In this document: piece after piece, positions 10,532-19,201 of the stretch
Position numbering within the stretch: the first letter of the stretch is position 1
Layout: every line of letters begins with the position of its first letter
Assembly (NCBI GenBank): GCA_934717185.1
Contig: CAKUYQ010000002.1
Coordinates: 62,001-126,000, forward strand
Length of the DNA stretch: 64,000 nt
Origin: an uncultured Bacteroidales bacterium
Lineage (GTDB): Bacteria > Bacteroidota > Bacteroidia > Bacteroidales > UBA932
Direction: 5' to 3'
Made by a program: the position numbers and the translations under genes
The notes under the pieces: model-generated
The model's database searches: none
The model's input: the letters and a program-made list of their open reading frames with translations, nothing else
Told to the model about the DNA's origin: nothing

Positions 10532-11263
10532 TTAATTTTGTAATACTATCTTTACTAAGATAACCAATGGTAATATTTCAAGGGTGCAAAGATACACAAA
10601 GTAGAAAAAAAGAGAAAATCCATTAGTAAATATTAATCGTCCAATACGAATATAGTAGAGCAAAAGTGTTACAATAGTAAGCACAAGCAGTACCGGAACT
10701 ATAATATTCAGCATCGATTTTTCAAAGAGACCAAACATAACAAGAAGCGGCAGTGCAAAACAGAAAAGTGTTCCAAGATAGTACATAAGAGCACCTTCTA
10801 CCCTTGTAAAAACCTCTGTGTTGTTAATCCAGTCTAACAGAGAGAGAGAAATTTTTCTAAAAACAAAAACCGCTGCCGTTATTATTATCCATGTTGCAAG
10901 CATAAGGGCAGTGGAGTCTTCATTCCAAAACGAAAATGTAAGTATTTTTTTATTTACACATATAAGAAATAACAGGGCAAAACAGAATGCCAAATAAATA
11001 GACCGAGATGTCCTTACGGCAAGGTCCATGTCTATTGCCAACATCTCCTTCATCTTTTTTACAGCAATAAAGGAGCATTCCACACCATCTAAAATTCTAA
11101 AGAAAAAATAGGCAAAGAAGAGAATAATCCCTATCACAAGCACCATGTTTACAATATTGTCAACCGCAAGCAGATAACTGCCCGCTGTAATATTGCTGTC
11201 CGCAGCCTGCCAGAAGTGTGCCTGCGGCCACGCCTCCCTAATATTTTCTACCTCAATTGCCAC
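10532..11263 (-). CDS. DUF4271 integral membrane protein
   Basis: The 243-residue protein has about seven hydrophobic segments and matches the DUF4271 pattern seen beside hemD in Bacteroidales, including FFAYFFFRILDG, YLAFCFALLFLICVNKK and the C-terminal FFYFVYLCTLEILPLVIL. The function is not known. The start overlaps the end of the SUI1 gene by 11 bp and hemD follows after 8 bp, so it is translated within one operon. No catalytic residues are recognisable. Confidence 0.8.
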   Translation of the reverse strand: MAIEVENIREAWPQAHFWQAADSNITAGSYLLAVDNIVNMVLVIGIILFFAYFFFRILDGVECSFIAVKKMKEMLAIDMDLAVRTSRSIYLAFCFALLFLICVNKKILTFSFWNEDSTALMLATWIIITAAVFVFRKISLSLLDWINNTEVFTRVEGALMYYLGTLFCFALPLLVMFGLFEKSMLNIIVPVLLVLTIVTLLLYYIRIGRLIFTNGFSLFFYFVYLCTLEILPLVILVKIVLQN

Positions 11264-11597
11264 GTTTTGCCCTATACCCCTCCTTGTTCAATATTTCTGT
11301 TATCTTGTCTCTAAAATCTCCTTGAATAAGAATTATCCCCTCCTTGGCTGTTCCGCCAACGCCACACTTGGTCTTAAGGAATTTTGCCAAATCCTGCAGA
11401 TCATCATCCGCACCTACAAACCCCTCTACCGCTGTCATCTGCTTGCCGGCTCTACCCTTTTTATCCAATCTTACTATAAGTTTCTGTTTGTCGGGAGGCA
11501 AAGTCTCTACAATCTCTTTCTCTTCTACATCATACTCAAAATTTGGATTGGTAGAATATACCATACCCAACCTGCTCTTCCAGTCATTATTCGCCAT
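11253..11597 (-). CDS. SUI1/eIF1-family translation factor (YciH-like)
   Basis: The 114-residue protein carries the SUI1 fold signature at its C-terminus: VRLDKKGRAGKQMTAVEGF, then LAKFLKTKCGVGGTAKEGIILIQGDFRDKITEIL. The eukaryotic homologue eIF1 checks start-codon choice; bacterial YciH is a minor factor with a role under stress. It is the gene before DUF4271 in a leftward operon and is separated from ispE by 47 bp. Confidence 0.93.
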   Translation of the reverse strand: MANNDWKSRLGMVYSTNPNFEYDVEEKEIVETLPPDKQKLIVRLDKKGRAGKQMTAVEGFVGADDDLQDLAKFLKTKCGVGGTAKEGIILIQGDFRDKITEILNKEGYRAKRGN

Positions 11598-11644
11598 ATC
11601 ATTCTAATTGTTACAACCACAAAGTTAATTGCTTTTTGTGATTT

Positions 11645-12478
11645 TCAATAGGCCGGGAATATTCCAAACATGCTGCTGCCGCTGCCGCTCATTGAGGCAT
11701 ATATGGCACCTTTGTCATAAAGGGATTGCTTGTATTCTGCAAGTACAGGGTATTTTGCAAAGACTGTCTGCTCAAAGTCATTGAATATTAAATTTTTCCA
11801 CTCTTCTACAGGAGCTTTTACCAATTCCGCAAGCGGTTTCCGGTCTATGGGCTGCCGCTGCCATCTGTCGCGCGGTGTTATACCTCTGTAAGCATCTGCC
11901 GTTGAGACAAAGACAGGCGGAAAGAGGAACTCAAAACGGTATTTTGATGGGAGACTAAAATCTATGGGGGTAAGAAGCTCCCCTCTACCCTCTCCTAACA
12001 TTGGAGTATTGTCTATAAAGAAGGGACAGTCGCTTCCGAGTTGCAGCGAAAATTCCTTTAACTGCTTTTTGGAGAGTCCGCATCTGTACATGCTGTTTAG
12101 TGCTTTAAGGGTAAAGGAGGCATCTGCTGAACCGCCACCCAACCCGGCTCCCACCGGTATCTGCTTGTGTAGATGGATGTAGATTGGGGGAAGTTTGCCG
12201 CCGGCTACCGTATCCATTATGTTATATGCCTTTACGCAAAGATTTTCTGCCGGATTGCCGGCCTCCACACCTGTCTGCTTGAACCAGACTTTGCCACACT
12301 GTATTACGCCTTTGCCATACTCACCCTCCAACTCACAGCTGTCTGAGATCTCAATAATATCTGTTAGCGAAGATACAGGAAGAAAGATGGTTTCCAAATT
12401 ATGAAAACCATCCTCTCTTTTATTAAGCACCTTAAGACCAAGGTTTATCTTTGCGTTTGGATATATTACCCTGTTCAT
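11645..12478 (-). CDS. ispE: 4-diphosphocytidyl-2-C-methyl-D-erythritol kinase
   Basis: The 277-residue GHMP kinase has the IspE pattern: PNAKINLGLKVLNKREDGFHNLETIF at residues 7-32, the ATP-binding loop PVGAGLGGGSADASFTLKALN (about 109-129), and the C-terminal MSGSGSSMFGIF. It phosphorylates CDP-methylerythritol in the MEP route to isoprenoids. It lies between nrdJ (12 bp upstream in its reading direction) and the SUI1 gene, all leftward. Confidence 0.96.
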   Translation of the reverse strand: MNRVIYPNAKINLGLKVLNKREDGFHNLETIFLPVSSLTDIIEISDSCELEGEYGKGVIQCGKVWFKQTGVEAGNPAENLCVKAYNIMDTVAGGKLPPIYIHLHKQIPVGAGLGGGSADASFTLKALNSMYRCGLSKKQLKEFSLQLGSDCPFFIDNTPMLGEGRGELLTPIDFSLPSKYRFEFLFPPVFVSTADAYRGITPRDRWQRQPIDRKPLAELVKAPVEEWKNLIFNDFEQTVFAKYPVLAEYKQSLYDKGAIYASMSGSGSSMFGIFPAY

Positions 12479-12490
12479 AAAAAATCTTTT

Positions 12491-15019
12491 TTAGCTGCAT
12501 TTGGAGTAACCGCAGTTCATACACACCAAACACCCCTCCTGATAAACCAAATTATTAGAGTTGCATTTAGAACAACGTTTGCCGGTATCATCTTTGGTTC
12601 CATCCGGTATATAACGTTTTAGAGAGCGTTCTACGCCGTTTTTCCAGGTGTTTATGGTTTCGTTGTCCAATTGAAGGCCATTAATGAGGTTTATGACATC
12701 TGTTATAGGCATTCCGTGACGGAGTACACCGGAGATAAGCTTTGCATAGTTCCAGTATTCTTTGTTGAACATGTGTGATATACCGCCAACAATGTTGGTG
12801 TAGCCGTATTTGTCTGTGTATTGGAAATCGTAACGGCTTTTGCCTGTTTTGATATCCTTCTCCTTAACTATAAATCCTTTCTCTACAGACTTAGGGATAT
12901 TGCGGCTGTCGTCATCAACAAGACCTGTAAAGATTTCGTATGGAACACCGTTCATCTTGCCAACAAGAGCTATCCACTGTTCACTGCCATTTCTAAAACG
13001 GATAACATCCGCCTCCAACGATTTAGGGCGCTCCTTTGGTTTGATGGCTGCACCTGAACTCTCCTTATTCTCTTTTGCAGATACAAGTACGCCGGCACGC
13101 GAACCATCTCTGTAAACGGTAACACCTTTACAGCCAACCTCCCATGCTGTTTTGTAAACATCTGCAACCAAATCTTCCGTAACGGAATTAGGAAGGTTTA
13201 CGGTAACGCTTATTGAGTGGTCTACCCATTTTTGGATGCTCCCCTGCATTTTAACCTTGGCAATCCAATCTATATCGTTTGAGGTAGCCTTGTAATACGG
13301 CGATTTTTTAACAAGCTCCTCTACCTCCTTTATTGGAAGACTTTTTACATTTTCAACAGAATAGCCGTTGATTCTACACCATTCAAGAAATTTGTGATGG
13401 AAGACATAATACTCCTCCCAGCAGTCTCCAACATCATCTTTAAAGGTTATTACAGCATTCATATCGTTTGGATTAACCTTTCTCCTTCTAATGTAGAACG
13501 GCAGGAATACCGGTTCTATTCCGGATGTTGTCTGTGTCATAAGACTGGTTGTTCCGGTAGGGGCAATGGTAAGCATTGAAATATTTCTCCTTCCATATTT
13601 AACCATCAGTTCATATAGAGCAGGATCTGCCTCTTTTATTCTGTCTATCATTGGATTCAAAGCCTCTCTCTCCGCGCTGAAGATTGGGAATGCACCTCTC
13701 TCTTTGGCCATTGTAACAGATGATCTGTATGCCTCAACAGCCAGATTCTTCTGAACGTTTACAGAAAAATCTATGGCTTTGTCCGAACCGTATGTAAGTC
13801 CCAAAGCTGCAAGCATATCCCCTTCTGCGGTTATTCCAAGGCCCGTTCTACGCCCCTCAAGTCCCTTCTTCCTTATCTTCTCCCAAAGCTCTCTCTCAAC
13901 CCTCTTTACATCCTCCTCCTCAGGATCTGCATTTACTTTTGCCAAAATGGCATCTATCTTCTCTATTTCAAGGTCTACAAGATCATCCATAAGTCTCATT
14001 GCCTTATGAACATGGTCATGGAACAGCTCCATATTGAATGATGCATCTTTTGTAAACGGATTATTGACGTACGAGTATAGGTTTATTGCAATAAGACGGC
14101 ATGAGTCGTAAGGGCACAAAGGTATCTCGCCGCACGGATTTGTGCTTACCGTTTTATATCCCAAATCTGCATAGCAATCCGGTATGGATTCTCTTATTAC
14201 AGTATCCCAAAACAGTACGCCCGGCTCTGCAGACTTCCACGCATTATGGATAATCTTCCTCCATAGTTTTTGGGCATTTATAGTCTTTACGACTTTTGGG
14301 TTCTTTGAATCTGTGGGATACTGCTGCACATACTCCTTTCCCTCCAACGCAGCTCTCATAAACTCATCGTCTATCTTTACAGAGACATTGGCTCCGGTAA
14401 CCTTACCCTGTTCCATCTTTGCATCTATAAAGTTCTCCGCATCGGGGTGTTTGATAGATATTGTAAGCATAAGCGCACCCCTTCTGCCATCTTGAGCCAC
14501 CTCTCTTGTTGAGTTTGAATACCTCTCCATAAACGGAACAACTCCCGTAGAGGTAAGCGCACTGTTAAGTACTGCACTTCCTGCAGGCCTTATATCCGAA
14601 AGATCATGGCCTACACCGCCCCTTCTCTTCATAAGCTGCACCTGCTCCTCATCCATCTTAAGGATTCCGCCGTATGAATCCGCGGGTTTGCTTGTTCCTA
14701 TAACAAAACAGTTAGAAAGGGAGGCTACCTGAAAATTGTTTCCCATGCCTGTCATAGGACCTCCCTGTGGAACTATATATTTGAAATCCTTTAGGAGATG
14801 ATAAATCTCATCCTCTGCCATAGGATTGGAGTATTTTTTCTCTATTCTGGCAAACTCACGCGCTAACCTGCGGTGCATATCGTCGGGAGACTTCTCATAC
14901 AAATTGCCAAACGAATCTTTCATTGCATATTTGTTAATCCACACCTGCGCAGCCAATTCATCTCCTTTAAAGTATTTAATGCTCTCATTCAAAGCATCTT
15001 TATATGTATATGTTGTCAT
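12491..15019 (-). CDS. nrdJ: Class II (adenosylcobalamin-dependent) ribonucleoside-diphosphate reductase
   Basis: The 842-residue protein begins TTYTYKDALNESIKYFKGDELAAQVW. It has the class II core with RRGGVGHDLSDIRPAGS (about residues 125-141), STREVAQDGRRGALMLTISIKHPD, NPCGEIPL with the catalytic Cys and Glu (about 306-313), PTGTTSLMTQTTSGIEPVF, and a C-terminal zinc-ribbon-like cysteine cluster (CSKCNSNN... CLVCMNCGYSKC). It makes deoxynucleotides using a B12 radical and needs no oxygen. I use ATG 15019; an in-frame ATG eight codons upstream is less likely because the family starts near TYTYKDAL. No cobalamin riboswitch fits in the 80-bp gap upstream. Confidence 0.95.
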   Translation of the reverse strand: MTTYTYKDALNESIKYFKGDELAAQVWINKYAMKDSFGNLYEKSPDDMHRRLAREFARIEKKYSNPMAEDEIYHLLKDFKYIVPQGGPMTGMGNNFQVASLSNCFVIGTSKPADSYGGILKMDEEQVQLMKRRGGVGHDLSDIRPAGSAVLNSALTSTGVVPFMERYSNSTREVAQDGRRGALMLTISIKHPDAENFIDAKMEQGKVTGANVSVKIDDEFMRAALEGKEYVQQYPTDSKNPKVVKTINAQKLWRKIIHNAWKSAEPGVLFWDTVIRESIPDCYADLGYKTVSTNPCGEIPLCPYDSCRLIAINLYSYVNNPFTKDASFNMELFHDHVHKAMRLMDDLVDLEIEKIDAILAKVNADPEEEDVKRVERELWEKIRKKGLEGRRTGLGITAEGDMLAALGLTYGSDKAIDFSVNVQKNLAVEAYRSSVTMAKERGAFPIFSAEREALNPMIDRIKEADPALYELMVKYGRRNISMLTIAPTGTTSLMTQTTSGIEPVFLPFYIRRRKVNPNDMNAVITFKDDVGDCWEEYYVFHHKFLEWCRINGYSVENVKSLPIKEVEELVKKSPYYKATSNDIDWIAKVKMQGSIQKWVDHSISVTVNLPNSVTEDLVADVYKTAWEVGCKGVTVYRDGSRAGVLVSAKENKESSGAAIKPKERPKSLEADVIRFRNGSEQWIALVGKMNGVPYEIFTGLVDDDSRNIPKSVEKGFIVKEKDIKTGKSRYDFQYTDKYGYTNIVGGISHMFNKEYWNYAKLISGVLRHGMPITDVINLINGLQLDNETINTWKNGVERSLKRYIPDGTKDDTGKRCSKCNSNNLVYQEGCLVCMNCGYSKCS

Positions 15020-15101
15020 GATGATAAAGTTTTGGACCTGCAAGATACCTTTTTTTGCACCTTACAAGTCCGTTAATCTGTATTATTTTTCAACAAAAAT
15101 A

Positions 15102-16118
15102 TTAACAACAGTGAGTACTGCAGTTCGAACATTTGGAAAACTCCCCTCTCAGGCGCTTCTCAACCAAATCCATAAGCCGTCCCCTCAACTGTTCGTTTGA
15201 AATCTTCTCCAATACAGCCTGAGCAAACGCCTGCTGTTGCAACAAGATTGCTTCATTTAGCTCTATACCTCTCGAGCGCATATAGAACAGTTCATTCTCA
15301 TCCAATCTTCCAACCGTTGCGCCATGGGAGCATTTGACATCATCTGCATAGATCTCCAAATGCGGTTCTGTAAATGCCTTTGCCGTCTCGGATGCAAGTA
15401 TGTTATTATTTGCCTGATACGCCTCTGTCTTCTGGGCATCCTTGGCAACATACACTGTTCCATTGAAATGCGACACGGAGTCTCCCTCCAATATCCCTTT
15501 AAACAGTTGGTTGCTATGACATTCTCCAACGTTATGGAACAGATTCACCTCTGTTGTAATCCTCTGCTTTCCATTACCAAAGTAGAGGCCGTTAAGAGAA
15601 GCCTCGCCACCTTTACCGTTAAGGTTTACTGTAACCCTGTTATCTATAACCCCGCCATGCAGAGAGACAAGATAGAGTCTGAGCAACGAGTCCTTGCCCA
15701 TATCCACACTCATTACGGTGGAATGACTTGCCATATTATGTTCATTCTGCATGATAATCATATCCAATACAGCCCCATCCTCAACAGCAATTCTAATATT
15801 TTCCACAGTCTCAAACTGCGATTCTGCCAAAGTATGAGCACAATAGAGCAATTTAGCCTCCCCTCTTGGCCCAACATTAACATTAACGTTATAATCTACA
15901 CTTTTAGCCTGCGGGTCTCTCCTTACGGCTATAATCTGTGTAAGCTCATTTGCCACAACACCTGCCGGCAGATTAAAATCAAGCCCCTTAGCCCCCTCGC
16001 ACATACCGTCAATTATAAACTTTTGTACAGTATTATCAAGCGGAACCCTGCACCTGAAGTCATCCTTAATCTGCTTTACAGTAGGGACGAATACCAAATC
16101 TTTATATCTATTATCCAT
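15102..16118 (-). CDS. sufD: Fe-S cluster assembly scaffold protein SufD
   Basis: The 338-residue protein has the SufB/SufD beta-helix C-terminal half: EAYQANNNILASETAKAFTEPHLEIYADDVKCSHGATVGRLDENELFYMRSRGI (about residues 228-281), with the conserved Cys-Ser-His. It forms the SufBC2D scaffold with SufB and SufC. It is shorter than many SufD proteins (often 420-450 residues); the N-terminal helical part is reduced. It ends with CSNCSTHCC, a small cysteine-rich tail. It is the last gene of the leftward sufB-pnuC-sufC-sufD run, 86 bp after sufC; that gap carries a CTTCCCGACAA copy (16133-16143). Confidence 0.93.
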   Translation of the reverse strand: MDNRYKDLVFVPTVKQIKDDFRCRVPLDNTVQKFIIDGMCEGAKGLDFNLPAGVVANELTQIIAVRRDPQAKSVDYNVNVNVGPRGEAKLLYCAHTLAESQFETVENIRIAVEDGAVLDMIIMQNEHNMASHSTVMSVDMGKDSLLRLYLVSLHGGVIDNRVTVNLNGKGGEASLNGLYFGNGKQRITTEVNLFHNVGECHSNQLFKGILEGDSVSHFNGTVYVAKDAQKTEAYQANNNILASETAKAFTEPHLEIYADDVKCSHGATVGRLDENELFYMRSRGIELNEAILLQQQAFAQAVLEKISNEQLRGRLMDLVEKRLRGEFSKCSNCSTHCC

Positions 16119-16132
16119 ATTTTTCTCCTTTT

Positions 16133-16143
16133 CTTCCCGACAA
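16133..16143. repeat. Dispersed 11-mer CTTCCCGACAA, representative intergenic copy
   Basis: One of 16 exact copies in the window. All positions (plus-strand coordinates): 6305-6315, 9590-9600, 16133-16143, 17709-17719, 19679-19689, 25762-25772, 32189-32199, 35810-35820, 37640-37650, 43490-43500, 51484-51494, 51508-51518, 57723-57733, 59182-59192, 59371-59381, 62431-62441. Confidence 0.9.
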
Positions 16144-16204
16144 TTTAGTTTACAGCTTCGGCCTTGGCTTTAGCTCTAATTCTCGACAGCCAAAGCTCTC
16201 TCAA

Positions 16205-16957
16205 CTATAAACTTTCTATCAGCCAGTCATAACCGCGCCTCTCAACCTCCAAAGCCAACTCCTTGCCCGAAGTCTTTATAATCCTTCCCTTATAGAGCAC
16301 ATGCACTATGTCTGGAACTATATAATCCAACAATCTCTGATAGTGGGTTATGACAATAGAAGCGTTATCGGGAGTCTTAAGTTTATTTACACCGTTGGCA
16401 ACAATCCTTAAAGCATCTACATCAAGGCCGCTGTCTGTTTCATCCAATATTGCGAGTGTAGGATTAAGCATTGCCATCTGAAAGATCTCGTTACGTTTCT
16501 TCTCTCCACCGGAAAACCCAACATTAACACCTCTCGACGAGAAGGCAGGGTCCATCTCTACTATAGCCATCTTCTCCCTCATAAGTTTAAGATACTCTGC
16601 GGCAGTTAACGGCGGTAGTTTATGATATTTTCTGTGCTCGTTTACAGCAGCTTTCATAAAATTCACATTGGTAACACCGGGGATCTCAACAGGATACTGA
16701 AAGCCCAAGAAGATTCCGGCCCACGACCTCTCCTCCGGTGACAACTTTAGCAGATCCTTGCCGTTGAATATGACAGAACCACCTGTAACCTCGTAATTCT
16801 CCTTTCCTGCAAGTACCGCAGAAAGGGTACTTTTACCGGAACCGTTAGGACCCATTATTGCATGAACCTCACCTCTGTTTATTGTAAGATTTATCCCCTT
16901 TAATATCTCCTTACCGTTGATACTTGCATGCAAGTCTCTTATTTCCAACAAACTCAT
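16205..16957 (-). CDS. sufC: Fe-S cluster assembly ATPase SufC
   Basis: The 250-residue ABC ATPase has Walker A GPNGSGKSTLSAVLAG (about residues 35-50), the Q-loop GFQYPVEIPGV specific to SufC, signature FSGGEKKRNEIFQMA (about 148-162), and Walker B LAILDETDSGLDVDALR. It powers SufBCD conformational change during cluster assembly. It starts 13 bp after the pnuC stop and is followed by sufD. Its stop codon lies in AACTATAAACTTT, a short sequence also found next to other composite-repeat copies. Confidence 0.97.
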   Translation of the reverse strand: MSLLEIRDLHASINGKEILKGINLTINRGEVHAIMGPNGSGKSTLSAVLAGKENYEVTGGSVIFNGKDLLKLSPEERSWAGIFLGFQYPVEIPGVTNVNFMKAAVNEHRKYHKLPPLTAAEYLKLMREKMAIVEMDPAFSSRGVNVGFSGGEKKRNEIFQMAMLNPTLAILDETDSGLDVDALRIVANGVNKLKTPDNASIVITHYQRLLDYIVPDIVHVLYKGRIIKTSGKELALEVERRGYDWLIESL

Positions 16958-16969
16958 ATATAATTAATT

Positions 16970-17623
16970 TTACTTTCTTACTAATCCGTTTAAATACTCC
17001 TTGCGCCACATAAAGAAGCCCATAAAGGCCAAAACAATATATCCGGCACAAACAAATGGCAAAAATGCCAACCCCGCCTTAATATACAGCACTATATTGG
17101 TTGTGTTCACTATGAGCCATACACCCCAACAATCCAATTTTTTCTGTGCAGAGAGCAGCTGCGCCAACAGGATGAATCCTGTAACCATCGCATCCAAGTA
17201 TGGTGTTCTGGCCATTGGAAAGATGTTAGGCCAAAGCAGGTTAAGTTTGCTTAAAAAGAACCCCCAAATCAATGTAAATACCGCTATCATAAGCAGGTAC
17301 ATTGCTCTTTGTCTGTTTGTAAGAAGCGTTACCTTCAACAATTTCCTGCTATTCTCCTCACCCTTTTTTGGATGCGTCCAGCGCCAATGCCCAAAAAAAT
17401 TTATTATAAAGGAGATTGGCTGTAACAGCATGCTGGAATAGAGGTGCTTTTGCAAAAACATGCAAAACAGCAGAACATTGTACAGGTAACCCACCCAAAA
17501 GTTGAGAACCCTGCCTCTTGTTGCCAAAAAAACACAGCCAAGGCCGGCAATCACACCCAAGAACTCAAGGTAACTCACCCCTTGCCCTGCTATGCTGAAA
17601 AATATATTCTCTATACTGAACAT
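16970..17623 (-). CDS. pnuC: PnuC-family transporter inserted in the suf operon
   Basis: The 217-residue membrane protein has the PnuC pattern: FLGVIAGLGCVFLATRGRVLNFWVGYLYNVLLF (residues about 20-52), FIINFFGHWRWTHPKK, and the C-terminal ARTPYLDAMVTGFILLAQLLSAQKKLDCWGVWLIVN with the conserved WxxWxxxN-type end. It transports a B-vitamin-type nucleoside. It lies between sufB and sufC on the same strand, 13 bp before sufC. This is not a usual place for pnuC. The substrate cannot be read from sequence; the first pnuC at 2044-2733 is clearly different. Confidence 0.85.
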   Translation of the reverse strand: MFSIENIFFSIAGQGVSYLEFLGVIAGLGCVFLATRGRVLNFWVGYLYNVLLFCMFLQKHLYSSMLLQPISFIINFFGHWRWTHPKKGEENSRKLLKVTLLTNRQRAMYLLMIAVFTLIWGFFLSKLNLLWPNIFPMARTPYLDAMVTGFILLAQLLSAQKKLDCWGVWLIVNTTNIVLYIKAGLAFLPFVCAGYIVLAFMGFFMWRKEYLNGLVRK

Positions 17624-17725
17624 TACAAATTTATCTTAAAGGCTGTTGTAATTTTTTACATCAATTTATGCACAAAAAAACATCAGCGAAATAGTTCATC
17701 TGCAAAATTTGTCGGGAAGCAAAGC

Positions 17726-19162
17726 CTAACCAATTGAACCTTCCAATGTTACCTGCAAAAGCTTCTGTGCCTCAACCGCAAATTCCATTGGCAGTTTGTT
17801 AAGCACCTCCTTGGCATATCCGTTAACAATAAGACCAACGGCATCCTCCGCAGTAATGCCTCTCTGGCGACAATAAAAGAGCTGGTCCTCCCCTATTTTT
17901 GAGGTTGTGGCCTCATGCTCAACCACTGCAGTCCGGTTATCGGATTCTATATAGGGGAAGGTGTGCGCTCCGCATTTGTCACCTAATAAAAGGCTGTCAC
18001 ACTGCGAATAATTTCTTGCATTTTCTGCGTTTGGCGACACCTTTACCAAACCTCTGTAACTGTTCTGGCTGTAACCGGCAGAGATACCTTTGCTTACAAT
18101 GCGGCTGCGGGTATTCTTGCCAATATGTATCATCTTTGTTCCGGTGTCGGCCTGCTGATAGTTGTTTGTAACCGCTACCGAATAGAACTCAGAGACCGAG
18201 TTATCACCCTTTAGTATGGTACTTGGATATTTCCATGTAATGGCAGAACCGGTCTCAACCTGTGCCCAGAAAAGACGGCTGTTCTCACCCTTGCAGATAC
18301 CGCGCTTTGTAACAAAGTTATAGATACCTCCCCTACCCTGTTTGTCTCCCGGATACCAGTTCTGGACAGTTGAATACTTAACCTCCGCATCTCTCATCAC
18401 CACAATCTCAACAACAGCTGCATGAAGCTGGTTTTCATCTCTTTGAGGTGCCGTACACCCCTCCAAGTAGCTTACGTAAGCCCCCTCGTCCGCAACTATA
18501 AGAGTTCTTTCAAACTGGCCTGTCCCCTTTGCATTTATCCTAAAATAGGATGACAGCTCCATGGGACACCTCACACCTTTGGGAATATAGCAGAACGAAC
18601 CGTCCGAAAAGACTGCCGAATTAAGTGCAGAGAAGAAATTATCATTGTATGGTACAACACTTCCCAAATATTTTTTTATCAAATCGGGATAATCCCTCAC
18701 TGCCTCAGAAAAGGAGCAGAAAATAACCCCTTTCTCTGCCAATGTCTCTCTAAATGTTGTCTTTACAGAGACACTGTCAAACACAGCATCAACAGCCACC
18801 CCCCCAAGCACATTTCTTTCATGCAACGGAATGCCAAGTTTGTCAAAGGTTGCCTCCAGCTCCGGGTCTATCTCCTTGCTCTCTTTCTTTACAGCAGGTG
18901 CTGCGTAATATATAATATTCTGATAATCAATCTTTGGGATATTCAGATGAGCCCATGTGGGCATCTCCATTGTAATCCACTTTCTATATGCCTTGAGCCT
19001 GAACTCCAACAGCCACTCAGGTTCACCCTTTTTTGCCGATATGAGACGGACAATATCCTCATTAAGCCCCTTTGGTATAAACTCCTGATCTACATTCGTT
19101 TCAAAACCGTGTTCATACTCGGCATTGGCAATATTCTCAATTAAATTATTATTTTTGCTCAT
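17726..19162 (-). CDS. sufB: Fe-S cluster assembly protein SufB
   Basis: The 478-residue protein is full length. It has the N-terminal [60 protein letters not shown], and the C-terminal scaffold region [48 protein letters not shown] with the conserved Cys (KCGAHT) and the EHEA Glu/His. It is the first gene of the leftward suf run and builds the nascent cluster. Its promoter (19169-19177) abuts the divergent ThiL-like gene's promoter. No sufS or sufE gene is adjacent. Confidence 0.97.
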   Translation of the reverse strand: MSKNNNLIENIANAEYEHGFETNVDQEFIPKGLNEDIVRLISAKKGEPEWLLEFRLKAYRKWITMEMPTWAHLNIPKIDYQNIIYYAAPAVKKESKEIDPELEATFDKLGIPLHERNVLGGVAVDAVFDSVSVKTTFRETLAEKGVIFCSFSEAVRDYPDLIKKYLGSVVPYNDNFFSALNSAVFSDGSFCYIPKGVRCPMELSSYFRINAKGTGQFERTLIVADEGAYVSYLEGCTAPQRDENQLHAAVVEIVVMRDAEVKYSTVQNWYPGDKQGRGGIYNFVTKRGICKGENSRLFWAQVETGSAITWKYPSTILKGDNSVSEFYSVAVTNNYQQADTGTKMIHIGKNTRSRIVSKGISAGYSQNSYRGLVKVSPNAENARNYSQCDSLLLGDKCGAHTFPYIESDNRTAVVEHEATTSKIGEDQLFYCRQRGITAEDAVGLIVNGYAKEVLNKLPMEFAVEAQKLLQVTLEGSIG

Positions 19163-19186
19163 AGTGGCGCAAAGTTAATATTTTTG
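19155..19186. promoter_or_regulatory. Back-to-back promoters for sufB (leftward) and the ThiL-like gene (rightward)
   Basis: On the minus strand TAACTTTGC occupies 19169-19177, directly before sufB. On the plus strand TTG (19155-19157), 21 bases, then TATTTTTG (19179-19186) fits the -33/-7 consensus, with the start codon at 19202. The two -7 boxes are one base apart, so two polymerases could not sit there at once. Confidence 0.7.
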
Positions 19187-19201
19187 TAAAAATTTTATGA
19201 T

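Noticed and set aside
15020..15101. Cobalamin riboswitch before nrdJ
   Set aside because: The gap is only about 80 bp and shows no B12-box or long structure; these riboswitches need about 200 nt.
15324..16148. A 274-codon open frame on the plus strand opposite sufD
   Set aside because: It lies wholly opposite a clear SufD gene, has no family pattern and low-complexity composition typical of antisense frames.
17624..17725. Riboswitch (TPP or NAD type) before the suf-linked pnuC
   Set aside because: No conserved core motifs are seen in the 100-bp gap; it holds only AT-rich sequence and a CTTCCCGACAA copy.
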